Shown here: positions 1-7,730 of the stretch, piece by piece
Numbering within the stretch: the stretch's first letter is position 1
Layout of the letters: every line of letters begins with the position of its first letter
NCBI GenBank assembly: GCA_023399455.1
Contig: JAEWPN010000255.1
Location: 1-12,334, forward strand
Length of the DNA stretch: 12,334 nt
Reading direction: 5' to 3'
Source: Bacillota bacterium
Lineage (GTDB): Bacteria > Bacillota > Clostridia > Lachnospirales > Lachnospiraceae
Program-made: the position numbers and the translations under genes
The notes under the pieces: generated by a model
Told to the model about the DNA's origin: nothing
Databases searched by the model: none
The model's input: the letters and a program-made list of their open reading frames with translations, nothing else

Positions 1-60
1 TAAATGTTCTGTACTTACGAACTCAAGGGTATTTCGATCTGGTTTCTCTTTTCGCAGCAT
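1..60 (-). CDS. Partial transposase, probably IS1182 family (N-terminal 20 codons only)
   Basis: An open frame starts with ATG at 60 and runs off the left edge. A good ribosome binding site (AGAGGTG at 68-74) lies 7 bases upstream. The 20 residues begin MLRKEKPDRN and continue TLEFVSTEHL. This resembles the usual start of IS1182-type (DUF772/DDE) transposases, which typically open with a short basic stretch, then an E-F/M-V-S/T segment and a 'LVPxDHLLRKI' motif that would lie just outside the window. The family assignment comes from memory of the N-terminus, not from a search. A promoter precedes it at 81-109. Too little is visible to say whether the element is intact. It could also be an unrelated small protein. 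Confidence 0.55.
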   Translation of the reverse strand, partial: MLRKEKPDRNTLEFVSTEHL

Positions 61-80
61 ATGTTTTCACCTCTGATTCC

Positions 81-109
81 ATTATAACAAAAAAGTCGGC
101 TTTTGCCGA
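81..109 (-). promoter_or_regulatory. Candidate promoter of the left-edge transposase
   Basis: Read on the minus strand, a perfect TATAAT (81-86) lies 17 bases downstream of TCGGCA (104-109), which matches the -35 consensus at 4 of 6 positions. The -35 lies inside the terminator hairpin at 89-116. The arrangement fits a mobile element whose transposase is shielded from read-through while using a weak promoter of its own. It is assigned by consensus only. Confidence 0.45.
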
Positions 110-116
110 CTTTTTT
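89..116. terminator. Bidirectional intrinsic terminator at the end of the sugar operon
   Basis: A perfect 12-bp inverted repeat, AAAAAAGTCGGC at 89-100 and its complement at 105-116, encloses a TTTT loop. The GC core (GTCGGC/GCCGAC) is flanked by A6 on one side and T6 on the other, so it forms a U-tailed hairpin in either direction. For the minus-strand sugar operon it lies about 64 bases after the last stop codon at 180. It may belong to the end of the neighbouring insertion sequence rather than to the operon, because it sits directly in front of the transposase start. Confidence 0.85.
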
Positions 117-132
117 GACAGTCTGAAGCCGG

Positions 133-149
133 CCGGAAATCTGTTCCGG
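133..149. repeat. Small inverted repeat between the last GH42 gene and the terminator
   Basis: CCGGAA (133-138) and TTCCGG (144-149) form a 6-bp stem with a 5-base loop. No U-run follows on the minus strand, so it is not a terminator by itself. It could be an mRNA 3'-end stabilising hairpin or chance. The rest of 117-179 is AT-rich and shows nothing else recognisable. Confidence 0.35.
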
Positions 150-179
150 ACGACTCATTTTTAATTTTTATTACTGCAT

Positions 180-2192
180 TCAGGCTTCGGATTCCACAAC
201 GATCCGAATTCCCCACGCTTCCAATACAAGAGTCTGTCCGTTTTTCACACTTTCCTCTTTCAAAAGTTCCTTTCCATCTCCATGCAGATAAGGCTGCCTG
301 ATCTCTTTTTCTGAATAATTCAGGTAAAAGTGCACCTTTCTGCCGGTTTCATTCACACCGTTTCGTATGATGACCGGAAAAGCTGCTTGTTGCTCTATTC
401 CCCATATTCCGGTCTGTTCCAGTACTCTTTTTAAAATTTCCTTCGTGTAAGCAGGCGTAGTCAGACATGCCACATAAGTTGCCATGCCTTTTCCAAAAGC
501 ATGCTCTGTTACAGCCGCATATCTGCCCCAGAACGGATGGTCATAGTGTGCCAGTACATCTGCGCCTTCCGTTTCCACAAGCTCCATAAAAACCGTGGCA
601 CTGCATTCTTTTGCCGCTGCCGCATAGACCTGATCCGCCAGCCATACATCGTCCGGCTGTGTAAACTCGTCATACCGGATACCCAGACATTTCTGCAGGA
701 CAGCGGGCTGCCCCTCATGTCTTACTGTTAAGAACTCGTTGGCAAAGCCGCTGCGGAAGGCCGCCACAAGATGTCCGCCCCTCTCCGCAAAATCAGACAA
801 AGCCGTTAGCAGCTTGGTGGACGCGCTATAAAGTACAGGAACTACCAGCAACTCATACTGTTCGAAATACTCTGCATCCTCCGGGAATAAAATATCACAT
901 TCCACATTCATTTCATACAAAGCGTCATAGTAACGCCTTACCACGTCATTATATGTCGTCTCCCCTCCCGGCAGAGGGAATTCGCGCAGGCCGGTCAGCG
1001 ATTCATTGCTGACTAAAAGCGCTGCGCGATTTTTCTTTTTCAAGTTTATAAGCGACGGACCAATCCTCGCCATATCCGCACCGATTCCTGATATCTCCCT
1101 GTAGATCCTGTTCGGTTTCAGATCATGGCTCAATATCCCTTTCCAGTACGTTTCAAAGGAATTATGAATCGAATGCCAGTGCCAGTACATGAGAGCTGCA
1201 GCACCGCTCGCTATATGGCTGAACGCATGCAGCCGGAGCTGCCCGTCATAAGGCGTCCAGTTCACATGCCCTTGTGCCTGTGTTTCCAGTACAAAATAAC
1301 TCCGGCGCTTTAAGTTTCGCACCAGGTCTCCCCCGAATGCGATTTCCTTTCCGGTCAGTTTCGACTGCGTCAGATGATAGATATCGCAGCCTGCAATGTC
1401 GAGGCACTGCACTGCCTTCTTATGATCTGCCTCTGCCTGCACTCCATAAGTATAATTGCGCCATTCGAAATCCAGATTATGGGTGATGAACTGTCCCTGT
1501 CTTATATATTCCCTGACGATTCCGCTCTGCCATTCCAGAAATTCAGTAACGAGCTGCCTTCTGAATTTTTCGAATTCCGCCCGGAAGCTCCCGTTAATGG
1601 AACCTGTTGGATCGGGCACATTCTCCCAAGCATCCACCCGGTTGCTCCAGTAGGAAAAGCCAAATTCTCGATTCATTTCTTCAATATCCCCAAAGGTCTT
1701 CTTCAAATATCGTACGAACAGACGTTGTACATTCGGCCCCGATGTATGGTAATGTTTGGTCTCATTATCCAGCTGAAAACCGATAACATTGGAGTACCTT
1801 TGTACGCATTCCATTAGCTTGCGTATAATACGCTCTGCATAATAACGGTAAGCAGGACTTGTAATGTCCATATTCTGTCTGGCCCCATATTTCTCCTTTC
1901 CCCGTTCCGTCACGGCGAGTATTTCGGGATTCTGGGACGCAAGCCAGGGCGGAATGGCATAGGTAGGCGTCCCTACTATGACACTGATGTCATATCTTCC
2001 GGCCGCCTCCAGTACCCGCTCCACGTGTGAGAAATCAAATTCTCCGCTAACTGGCTCCTGCGTGGCCCAAGTGGATTCCGCAATCCGGATCACATTGATG
2101 CCAGCCTCGCGCATCAGGCGCATATCCTCTTCCAGCCGCTCCACGGGCATATATTCATCATAATAGGCCGCCCCAAATAAAAATCTGTCCAT
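180..2192 (-). CDS. GH42 family glycoside hydrolase (beta-galactosidase-like), second paralogue
   Basis: This is a 670-residue cytoplasmic enzyme with no signal peptide. The protein opens directly with the GH42 barrel start (FGAAYYDEY, residues 6-14). The acid/base glutamate is Glu144 in the QLDNET motif after strand 4. The nucleophile is Glu303 in VLETQAQG, followed by the typical NW pair (311-312). The barrel spans roughly residues 1-380, a trimerisation/GATase-like middle domain about 390-600, and a small C-terminal beta domain the rest, which is the normal GH42 layout and length. It lies 20 bases after the other GH42 gene and is the last gene of the operon. No upstream in-frame start exists before a stop. 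The AAGGAG is only 1 base from the ATG, so the working ribosome binding site may be the AAGGG about 12 bases upstream. By family it should release non-reducing galactose, or possibly alpha-L-arabinopyranose, from oligosaccharides. Exact specificity cannot be read. Confidence 0.9.
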   Translation of the reverse strand: MDRFLFGAAYYDEYMPVERLEEDMRLMREAGINVIRIAESTWATQEPVSGEFDFSHVERVLEAAGRYDISVIVGTPTYAIPPWLASQNPEILAVTERGKEKYGARQNMDITSPAYRYYAERIIRKLMECVQRYSNVIGFQLDNETKHYHTSGPNVQRLFVRYLKKTFGDIEEMNREFGFSYWSNRVDAWENVPDPTGSINGSFRAEFEKFRRQLVTEFLEWQSGIVREYIRQGQFITHNLDFEWRNYTYGVQAEADHKKAVQCLDIAGCDIYHLTQSKLTGKEIAFGGDLVRNLKRRSYFVLETQAQGHVNWTPYDGQLRLHAFSHIASGAAALMYWHWHSIHNSFETYWKGILSHDLKPNRIYREISGIGADMARIGPSLINLKKKNRAALLVSNESLTGLREFPLPGGETTYNDVVRRYYDALYEMNVECDILFPEDAEYFEQYELLVVPVLYSASTKLLTALSDFAERGGHLVAAFRSGFANEFLTVRHEGQPAVLQKCLGIRYDEFTQPDDVWLADQVYAAAAKECSATVFMELVETEGADVLAHYDHPFWGRYAAVTEHAFGKGMATYVACLTTPAYTKEILKRVLEQTGIWGIEQQAAFPVIIRNGVNETGRKVHFYLNYSEKEIRQPYLHGDGKELLKEESVKNGQTLVLEAWGIRIVVESEA

Positions 2193-2212
2193 GCTCCTTA
2201 AACACCCTTACC

Positions 2213-4267
2213 TTACTCCGGCAATTCGATTACCATCGTTCCATAGCCTTCCAGCTTCTGACTGCCGATAATCTCCTGCCCCGTATAAAGGTCCTTTCCT
2301 TTTTTATGCAATGTAATATCAATAGGCTCATTCTTGTAATTCAAAAGGAACATACAGCATCCCTTCTCACCGCTCCTTACCGCAATTTCACAACATTCCG
2401 GCACGGTGACCACATCGGCATAGGGGGCTGCCACACCAAGCTTCTCAAGAAAGATTCTTGCGGACCTCTCATTCCAAGCCGAACCGTAATACCATGCCTC
2501 TCCCTTTCCAAAGCGGTTACTGATCAGCGCTCCTGCTCCCGCGTAATAATCCGTCGTGTATATCGCTTTACACTCTGCCGCATTTCCGACGGGCTCCAGT
2601 AAATCCGTAAAGACACTGGCTGCAAAGCTGCTCCCCTCCCAGTCCACGTTCACAGTTTCTGCGTCCGGCGCAATGAACGAATACTCCAGTATATCGGTTC
2701 CGGTCAGTTCTCGCAGAAGTCCCGGCAGCTTAGCCATCACACATTTTCCTGTCATATCCTTATAAGCGCTTCTGCATCCAAAGACAAGCGTTCCTCCGTC
2801 TGCCACATATTTCTTCAGAACTTCCGCCCGTTTTTCATTAATAAGCGTTGGATGCGGGTAAAAGAGAACCTTATATTTGGCCAGTCTCTCCGACTCCGTT
2901 TCATCCTTCAAATACACATAATCAAAGGGAGTATGCGTCTTCTGTGCCGCTGCAGACAATGCTTCCTGACTGCTCTTTTCCACTCTCCGATGCCATGCAT
3001 CCACTTCCGCATCCCACACATTATCATAATCCTTCAGTATGCCCACCTGTGCCTGATACACCGAGCCTGCTGCCATGCCCAGCTTCTTTATCTTTTCATG
3101 TACTTCACGCACTTCCTTGATCCGGCGATTCTCCCGTCCGGAATAATCCAGAATACCATGCCAGTAAATCTCCGTTCCCATGGTACAGGTACGCCATCTG
3201 AAATAGCTGACAAAGTCCGCTCCGTGAGCAATGGACTGCAGCGTCCACAGAGTAAGCTGTCCCGGCCTGGGCGCCGGCGCTTCCATATGCGTATTCCAGC
3301 CATTGGCCCCGGACTGCTGTTCCATAATTCCAAAGACCGGCGATATGGAACGCACTTCCGTCAGATTCCGGCTCCACTTTCTATCGCGCAGCTTTCCCTC
3401 ACCATCTTCGTACATGTCCAGACAATAGGCAAAGTTCGGATAGGAATCGTAGGTCATGAAGTCCAGGCTTTCATCCGCCATCTCATGATTATCCAGATGT
3501 CCGAAAATCCCATTGGTGGTAACGAAATCTTCTGGTTTTTTATGTAAACGTATTATTTCACTTTGTCTTTTGACAAACTTTCTTGCACTGGCCGATATAA
3601 ATCTGAGGTAATCCAGCATCTCATGAGGATTGGTTGAATTACTGTTGGTGGGCCTTGGCAGATGCACCTCCTCCCAGTCCGTATAGGTCTGGTTCCAGAA
3701 GGCTGTGCCCCATGCCTCGTTCAATCCCTCAAGCGTATTATATTTTTCCTTAAGAAAAAGACGAAATGCCTTTGTATCGCTTTCGGAATAAAAGACGTTT
3801 TTCTCACAGTTGATCTCGTTGTCGATCTGCCATCCGATGATACATTTTCTGGAGCCATAATGTACTGCCAGTTCCGTCGTGATCTTCCCGGCTTTCTCCT
3901 GATAAACCGGAGAATTATAATTATAGTGCCTTCTTGCACCGTGGCGGTAAAGCACTCCGTTCATATCCGCATTCAATACCTCAGGATATTTCTCCGTCAG
4001 CCAGGCCGGAGGTGTCGCTGTGGGCGTACAGAAAATTACTTTCATCCCCACTTTCTCCGCCAGATCCAGGAACCGGTCAAAGAAATCAAACGAATATGTT
4101 CCCTCCGTTAACTCTACCTTGCTCCATGCGAACTCGGCAATCCGTACGACCTCAATCCCTGTCTCAAGCATTCTCCGCAGATCTTCCTCCCATAAATTTT
4201 CCGGCCAATGCTCCGGATAATAACAGGTTCCAAGAACCAGTCTGTCCCCTTCCAGAATCATACTCAT
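2213..4267 (-). CDS. GH42 beta-galactosidase
   Basis: This is a 684-residue cytoplasmic glycoside hydrolase without a signal peptide. Near the N-terminus it carries the GH42 signature LGTCYYPEHWP (residues 12-22). The acid/base is Glu151 in GWQIDNEI, and the nucleophile is Glu316 in GIMEQQSG, followed by N-G-W (322-324). The barrel covers about residues 1-390, the trimerisation domain about 405-605, and a beta C-terminal domain the remainder, which is full length for GH42. Of the four zinc-binding cysteines known in some members, only Cys154 is evident near the expected cluster, so that zinc site is probably absent. The start at 4267 is chosen because AAGGAG (4275-4280) lies 7 bases upstream; an in-frame ATG at 4294 has no ribosome binding site. 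It follows the second permease by 46 bases, which fits intracellular hydrolysis of the imported sugar, probably a beta-galactoside. Confidence 0.95.
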   Translation of the reverse strand: MSMILEGDRLVLGTCYYPEHWPENLWEEDLRRMLETGIEVVRIAEFAWSKVELTEGTYSFDFFDRFLDLAEKVGMKVIFCTPTATPPAWLTEKYPEVLNADMNGVLYRHGARRHYNYNSPVYQEKAGKITTELAVHYGSRKCIIGWQIDNEINCEKNVFYSESDTKAFRLFLKEKYNTLEGLNEAWGTAFWNQTYTDWEEVHLPRPTNSNSTNPHEMLDYLRFISASARKFVKRQSEIIRLHKKPEDFVTTNGIFGHLDNHEMADESLDFMTYDSYPNFAYCLDMYEDGEGKLRDRKWSRNLTEVRSISPVFGIMEQQSGANGWNTHMEAPAPRPGQLTLWTLQSIAHGADFVSYFRWRTCTMGTEIYWHGILDYSGRENRRIKEVREVHEKIKKLGMAAGSVYQAQVGILKDYDNVWDAEVDAWHRRVEKSSQEALSAAAQKTHTPFDYVYLKDETESERLAKYKVLFYPHPTLINEKRAEVLKKYVADGGTLVFGCRSAYKDMTGKCVMAKLPGLLRELTGTDILEYSFIAPDAETVNVDWEGSSFAASVFTDLLEPVGNAAECKAIYTTDYYAGAGALISNRFGKGEAWYYGSAWNERSARIFLEKLGVAAPYADVVTVPECCEIAVRSGEKGCCMFLLNYKNEPIDITLHKKGKDLYTGQEIIGSQKLEGYGTMVIELPE

Positions 4268-4274
4268 AAATATT

Positions 4275-4280
4275 CTCCTT
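4275..4280 (-). promoter_or_regulatory. Ribosome binding site fixing the GH42 start at 4267
   Basis: AAGGAG on the minus strand lies 7 bases before the ATG at 4267. The competing in-frame ATG at 4294 has no purine-rich site upstream, so the shorter protein is preferred. Confidence 0.75.
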
Positions 4281-4313
4281 TCTTTTCGTTTCATCGCTAT
4301 GTTTCTGCAGCCG

Positions 4314-5198
4314 TTATTCTTTTACCGCACCTGCTGTAAGGCCATCCATAAAAAATTTTGAAGCACATAAAAAGCAAATGAGAAGAGGCAGTACCGCACA
4401 GGTACTTGCGAGCATCAATGCCCCGTAATCCGTCCCCCGATCCGATACCATGGCACGAAGCAGAAGCGGCAGCGTATACAGCTTCTCCTTACGCAGGATA
4501 ATCAGCGCCTGCATGAATTCATTCCACATATTGACAAACTGCATTATTCCAAGTGACGCATAAGCCGGCTTCAGAATAGGCGCGATTACCCGGAAGAAAA
4601 TCAGCCACTCACTGCAGCCGTCAATCCGCGCTGCCTCCATCAGTGATTTGGGAACATTGTTCTGACAATACTGTCTCATCCAGAAAATACCAAAGGCATT
4701 GGCACAGCCGGGAATGATCAAGGCATAATAGCTGTTTACCCATCCGAATTTACTCATCATAATAAACCACGGGATTATACCTGCCGTAGCCGGGACCATC
4801 ATCGTTCCGAGCAGGATGGCAAACAGCTTGTTTTTTCCCGGAAAATCATAGACCGAAAATGCGTAGCCTCCGATAGAGCAAAAGAGCAGCACCAGAAACG
4901 TATAGGAAAAAGTAACGATACAGCTGTTCAAAAAAGCCCTCGGAAGATTGACCGCCGCCGTCATATTTTTGAAATTAGTCATCAAATTGCTTCCAAACTG
5001 CACGATTGGCGGGAAGGAATATATTTCGTTCGTAGAAAGAGTCGACATGACGAACATCATATAAAACGGAAGCAGCATAATAAGTGCAATCAATCCCAGA
5101 ATAAAATAAAGGGAAATTTTCTTTCCTATCGGATGTATCACAGATAAAAGGATTAAAACAGCAGCTGTTACAGCGATCATGATTAAAAGTGTTTTCAT
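4314..5198 (-). CDS. CUT1 sugar ABC transporter permease, MalG/MsmG type
   Basis: This is a 294-residue inner-membrane protein of the binding-protein-dependent permease family. The EAA loop that docks on the ATPase is at about 188-207 (MEAARIDGCSEW, ending near APILKP). The C-terminus FFMDGLTAGAVKE is characteristic of MalG-type subunits. It lies 3 bases after its partner permease, whose last codons supply its AGGAGGG ribosome binding site, so the two are probably translationally coupled. Oddly, it has a hydrophobic segment at about residues 3-21 ahead of the usual first membrane helix at 30-52. This suggests one extra N-terminal membrane span compared with the common six. The start is well supported by the ribosome binding site, so the extension seems real. 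No ATPase gene lies in the operon. Confidence 0.96.
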   Translation of the reverse strand: MKTLLIMIAVTAAVLILLSVIHPIGKKISLYFILGLIALIMLLPFYMMFVMSTLSTNEIYSFPPIVQFGSNLMTNFKNMTAAVNLPRAFLNSCIVTFSYTFLVLLFCSIGGYAFSVYDFPGKNKLFAILLGTMMVPATAGIIPWFIMMSKFGWVNSYYALIIPGCANAFGIFWMRQYCQNNVPKSLMEAARIDGCSEWLIFFRVIAPILKPAYASLGIMQFVNMWNEFMQALIILRKEKLYTLPLLLRAMVSDRGTDYGALMLASTCAVLPLLICFLCASKFFMDGLTAGAVKE

Positions 5199-5201
5199 AA
5201 G

Positions 5202-6137
5202 CTATCTCCCTCCTCTTCTCTTTACAGCATCCTTCTCTTCTGTCACTTTGGTCAAAATCACTGAAATTATGACGATGATAAGCGTGATCACATAAGCAAT
5301 CGAGGATGCGTAACCATAGGCATTTCCACCCTGAGGCGCTTTATTGAGCAAATACATCATAAGTGTCAGTCCGCCGTTGTTCGGTCCGCCGCTCCAATTA
5401 CTTCCGGTCAGGATGAAAGGCTCGGTAAATAAACTGAACATACCGATGCTGGACTGGATCAATGTAAACAGTATGATTGGCTTCAAAAGCGGTATTACGA
5501 TAGAAAATACCAGTTTTCCATGATTCGCCCCGTCAATCCGTGCCGCTTCATAAATATCATTGCTGATTCCCTGCATTCCGGCCAGATAGATGACCATATT
5601 CCAGCCAACCCATTTCCAGGCAAACATAATGATAACGGCCACACGAATCAGCGAGCCGTCTCCGGCAAGCCAGTTTACCGGCTCTTCTCCGAAAAAACTT
5701 AAAAGATAATTGATCAGTCCGTAATTATTTCCAAACAGATTCTGAAAGATGATGGAAATTGCAACGGAACTGGTCACCATGGGCATGAAATAAATTGTCT
5801 TGAAAATGTTCTGTCCCCTGACCAGCTTGGAATTCAAAATATACGCCAATACCAGTCCCCCTAACAGGATAGGGATATGCGCAATAATGCCGATGAGCAG
5901 CGTATTGGACAACGCCCTCCAGAACAGCGGATCCTGAAACAGGTTAAAGTAATTTCCTAACCCCAGAAAGTGCATGGCTCCGAGTCCATCCCAGCGGAAG
6001 AAGCTCAGTGCAAAGCCAGCCGCCATCGGGAATAGACCAAAAATGAGGAACAGTATATAAAACGGTGCTATGTAAACATAGGCTACCCGATATGTTTTCA
6101 ACGTCTTCACAAAGCCTTTTTTCTTATTTTCCTTCAC
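5202..6137 (-). CDS. CUT1 sugar ABC transporter permease, MalF/UgpA type (GTG start)
   Basis: This is a 311-residue membrane permease with six predicted hydrophobic spans (about 20-45, 75-100, 115-132, 165-187, 215-238 and 276-296). The EAA loop is at about 197-216 (YEAARIDGANHG, ending near IPLLKP), the contact for the cytoplasmic ATPase. It pairs with the downstream MalG-type permease to form the translocation pore. The start codon is GTG (6135-6137), preceded by AAGGAA at 6145-6150 with 7 bases spacing. The next in-frame ATG is at residue 38, inside the first membrane helix, so GTG is the credible start. It lies 118 bases after the binding-protein gene, with a strong hairpin between them that may lower its expression relative to the binding protein. 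Confidence 0.96.
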   Translation of the reverse strand: MKENKKKGFVKTLKTYRVAYVYIAPFYILFLIFGLFPMAAGFALSFFRWDGLGAMHFLGLGNYFNLFQDPLFWRALSNTLLIGIIAHIPILLGGLVLAYILNSKLVRGQNIFKTIYFMPMVTSSVAISIIFQNLFGNNYGLINYLLSFFGEEPVNWLAGDGSLIRVAVIIMFAWKWVGWNMVIYLAGMQGISNDIYEAARIDGANHGKLVFSIVIPLLKPIILFTLIQSSIGMFSLFTEPFILTGSNWSGGPNNGGLTLMMYLLNKAPQGGNAYGYASSIAYVITLIIVIISVILTKVTEEKDAVKRRGGR

Positions 6138-6144
6138 ATTTCTC

Positions 6145-6150
6145 TTCCTT
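6145..6150 (-). promoter_or_regulatory. Ribosome binding site supporting a GTG start
   Basis: AAGGAA lies 7 bases upstream of the GTG at 6135-6137. An overlapping ATG at 6137-6139 is out of frame and meets a stop at once. Confidence 0.65.
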
Positions 6151-6186
6151 TCCTAATCCGATTGTGTGCCGCCAATCCGTAATAGA

Positions 6187-6213
6187 AATGGCCGGACCCT
6201 TCATCCGGCCATT
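6187..6213 (-). terminator. Intercistronic stem-loop after the binding-protein gene
   Basis: A perfect 10-bp inverted repeat, AATGGCCGGA (6187-6196) and its complement (6204-6213), has a 7-base loop. On the transcribed strand it is followed only by a modest U-rich stretch (ATTTCTATTA), so it is better read as a partial terminator or 3'-stabiliser than a full stop. Its place between the binding protein and the first permease is where such elements commonly raise binding-protein mRNA relative to the permease genes. This role is inferred. Confidence 0.6.
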
Positions 6214-6255
6214 CTCATTATATCCGACAGCTCTTTACCTGTACTTTACCACTCT

Positions 6256-7665
6256 CTATTCTTCCCAGGCTCCGGCATCTTTCAGCGTCTGTATCTGCTG
6301 TTCCTTTAATTCCGCACAAGCTGCCGTGATGTCCTTGCCGAGACGCTCCCTGATCTGCTCCGGCGTCTCTCCCGCTTCGGCCCCGGCATTGAAGGAACTG
6401 TACAGATATCCTTCCGCCGTCGTATCCATGATCGTATTGTTCACGACCGGTACTTCTGCCGCAATTTGGGCTGCAAGCGCATTCGGTGCCTGCCCTCCGA
6501 AGTAATCATCCCCTTTGGTATACAGCTCAGGAGCTGCATCCCAGGCAGGCGTATAAGCCGGGAAATAATCAACGGCCTTGAACATTGCATTCTGTCCTTC
6601 TGTGGTTGCCAGCATATATTTGATGAAGGCCCATGCTGCTTCCTTATTCTGTGACTGCTCCGGTATGACAAGGAAAGATCCTCCCCAGTTGGTAGACGGC
6701 AGACCTCCCGGAAGAGAGGCAGCGCCCCAGTGTCCGGCACCGTCCGGGTCAATATCCGTTTTTAAGAAACCGGAGAACCAGGAACCGGCTGCTACCGATA
6801 CGCAGGTGCCGGCCGAATATGCTGCATAGGCTTCAGCACTCCACATATCCACATTCATATCCCAGCCGTTATTACGGATGTCAAGACAAGCCTGCAGACA
6901 TTCCAGATCTCCTTCTCTTTCCAGATTCAGATTCAGCTTCTCATCGTAATAGTCGCGATTGATGAACATCCACTGGTACGGATAGGCTGCAGAAGGCAGG
7001 AGCCATCTCTCACCAGGTATGGAAACCGCCTCTGCGACCTGCAGTACACCTTCCCATGTGCTCATCAGTTCGGCAACCTCATCCGGATCAGTGGGCAGTC
7101 CGCATTCGGCAAAAACATCAGTGCGATAATAGTATAAGGTGGGCCCCAGATCCCATGGTATCGCTACTAGCCTCTGTCCGTCCGAGGACGTTGCCTGATC
7201 CCATTTGAATTCTACAAAATCATTTTTTAAATCTGCTGCGCCCAGCGTATTCAGATCGCACAATGCGCTGCTGTCCCTGTACTGGGAGATGTAGGCGCCT
7301 TCCACCATTGCCACATCGGGCGCCCCGCTCCCTGCGGTCAGCGCTGTCTGCAATGCCTGGTGGTGCGCAGTCGTATCTGTAAATACTAATTCCACTTCAA
7401 TATTCGGATATATCTCGTTAAAGCCGGCCATCGCTGCTTCAAATCCATCGTCGCCGGAGGGCCAGCCGCCTACTTCGATATGTCCTGAGACAGAAGACGG
7501 ATCCGCCTCCACCGCTTCCGCAATGGCTGCTCCCTCTTCTTTGCTTGTAGTACCGGACGCGGTACTCTCCGCGCTCTGGCTGCCTCTGCATCCCGCCAGC
7601 ATAGAAGCCGACAGAGCAACACTCAACATCATGGCTATCAGTTTTTTTACCGTTATCTTTTTCAT
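6256..7665 (-). CDS. Extracellular sugar-binding lipoprotein of a CUT1 ABC transporter
   Basis: This is a 469-residue family 1 solute-binding protein. The N-terminus is a lipoprotein signal peptide: basic MKKITVKK, a hydrophobic core, then the lipobox LAGC with Cys26 as the lipidated residue. A Ser/Thr/Glu-rich linker (about 27-60) leads into the mature domain at VGGWPSGDDG. The TALTAGSGAPDVAMVEG region (about 111-127) and the later AAWAFIKYMLATTEGQ segment are typical of MalE/MsmE-like proteins. It would sit on the outer face of the membrane and deliver an oligosaccharide to the two permeases encoded next. The ligand cannot be told from sequence, but the GH42 genes suggest a galactoside. A strong ribosome binding site (AAGGAGG, 7672-7678) lies 6 bases upstream. 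It follows the LacI-type gene by 65 bases with no clear promoter of its own. Confidence 0.97.
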   Translation of the reverse strand: MKKITVKKLIAMMLSVALSASMLAGCRGSQSAESTASGTTSKEEGAAIAEAVEADPSSVSGHIEVGGWPSGDDGFEAAMAGFNEIYPNIEVELVFTDTTAHHQALQTALTAGSGAPDVAMVEGAYISQYRDSSALCDLNTLGAADLKNDFVEFKWDQATSSDGQRLVAIPWDLGPTLYYYRTDVFAECGLPTDPDEVAELMSTWEGVLQVAEAVSIPGERWLLPSAAYPYQWMFINRDYYDEKLNLNLEREGDLECLQACLDIRNNGWDMNVDMWSAEAYAAYSAGTCVSVAAGSWFSGFLKTDIDPDGAGHWGAASLPGGLPSTNWGGSFLVIPEQSQNKEAAWAFIKYMLATTEGQNAMFKAVDYFPAYTPAWDAAPELYTKGDDYFGGQAPNALAAQIAAEVPVVNNTIMDTTAEGYLYSSFNAGAEAGETPEQIRERLGKDITAACAELKEQQIQTLKDAGAWEE

Positions 7666-7730
7666 CGAATACCTCCTTAAAACCGTTGACTAGTTATCTA
7701 TTACTCAAACCGTGCATGCTTCCGGTTTTT

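Noticed and set aside
2852..3547. A 231-codon plus-strand reading frame opposite the first GH42 gene
   Set aside because: It is wholly antisense to a clear GH42 gene, has no family features and is a by-product of the coding frame. The same applies to the other plus-strand frames, such as 1374-1817, 3662-4111 and 6065-6505.
7707..7728. AAACCG and CGGTTT inverted repeat between the LacI-type gene and the binding-protein gene
   Set aside because: The stem is only 6 bp with a 10-base loop and has no U-tail in the direction of transcription. It also lacks the central CpG of a LacI-type operator. It could be a minor processing hairpin, but support is too weak for a feature.
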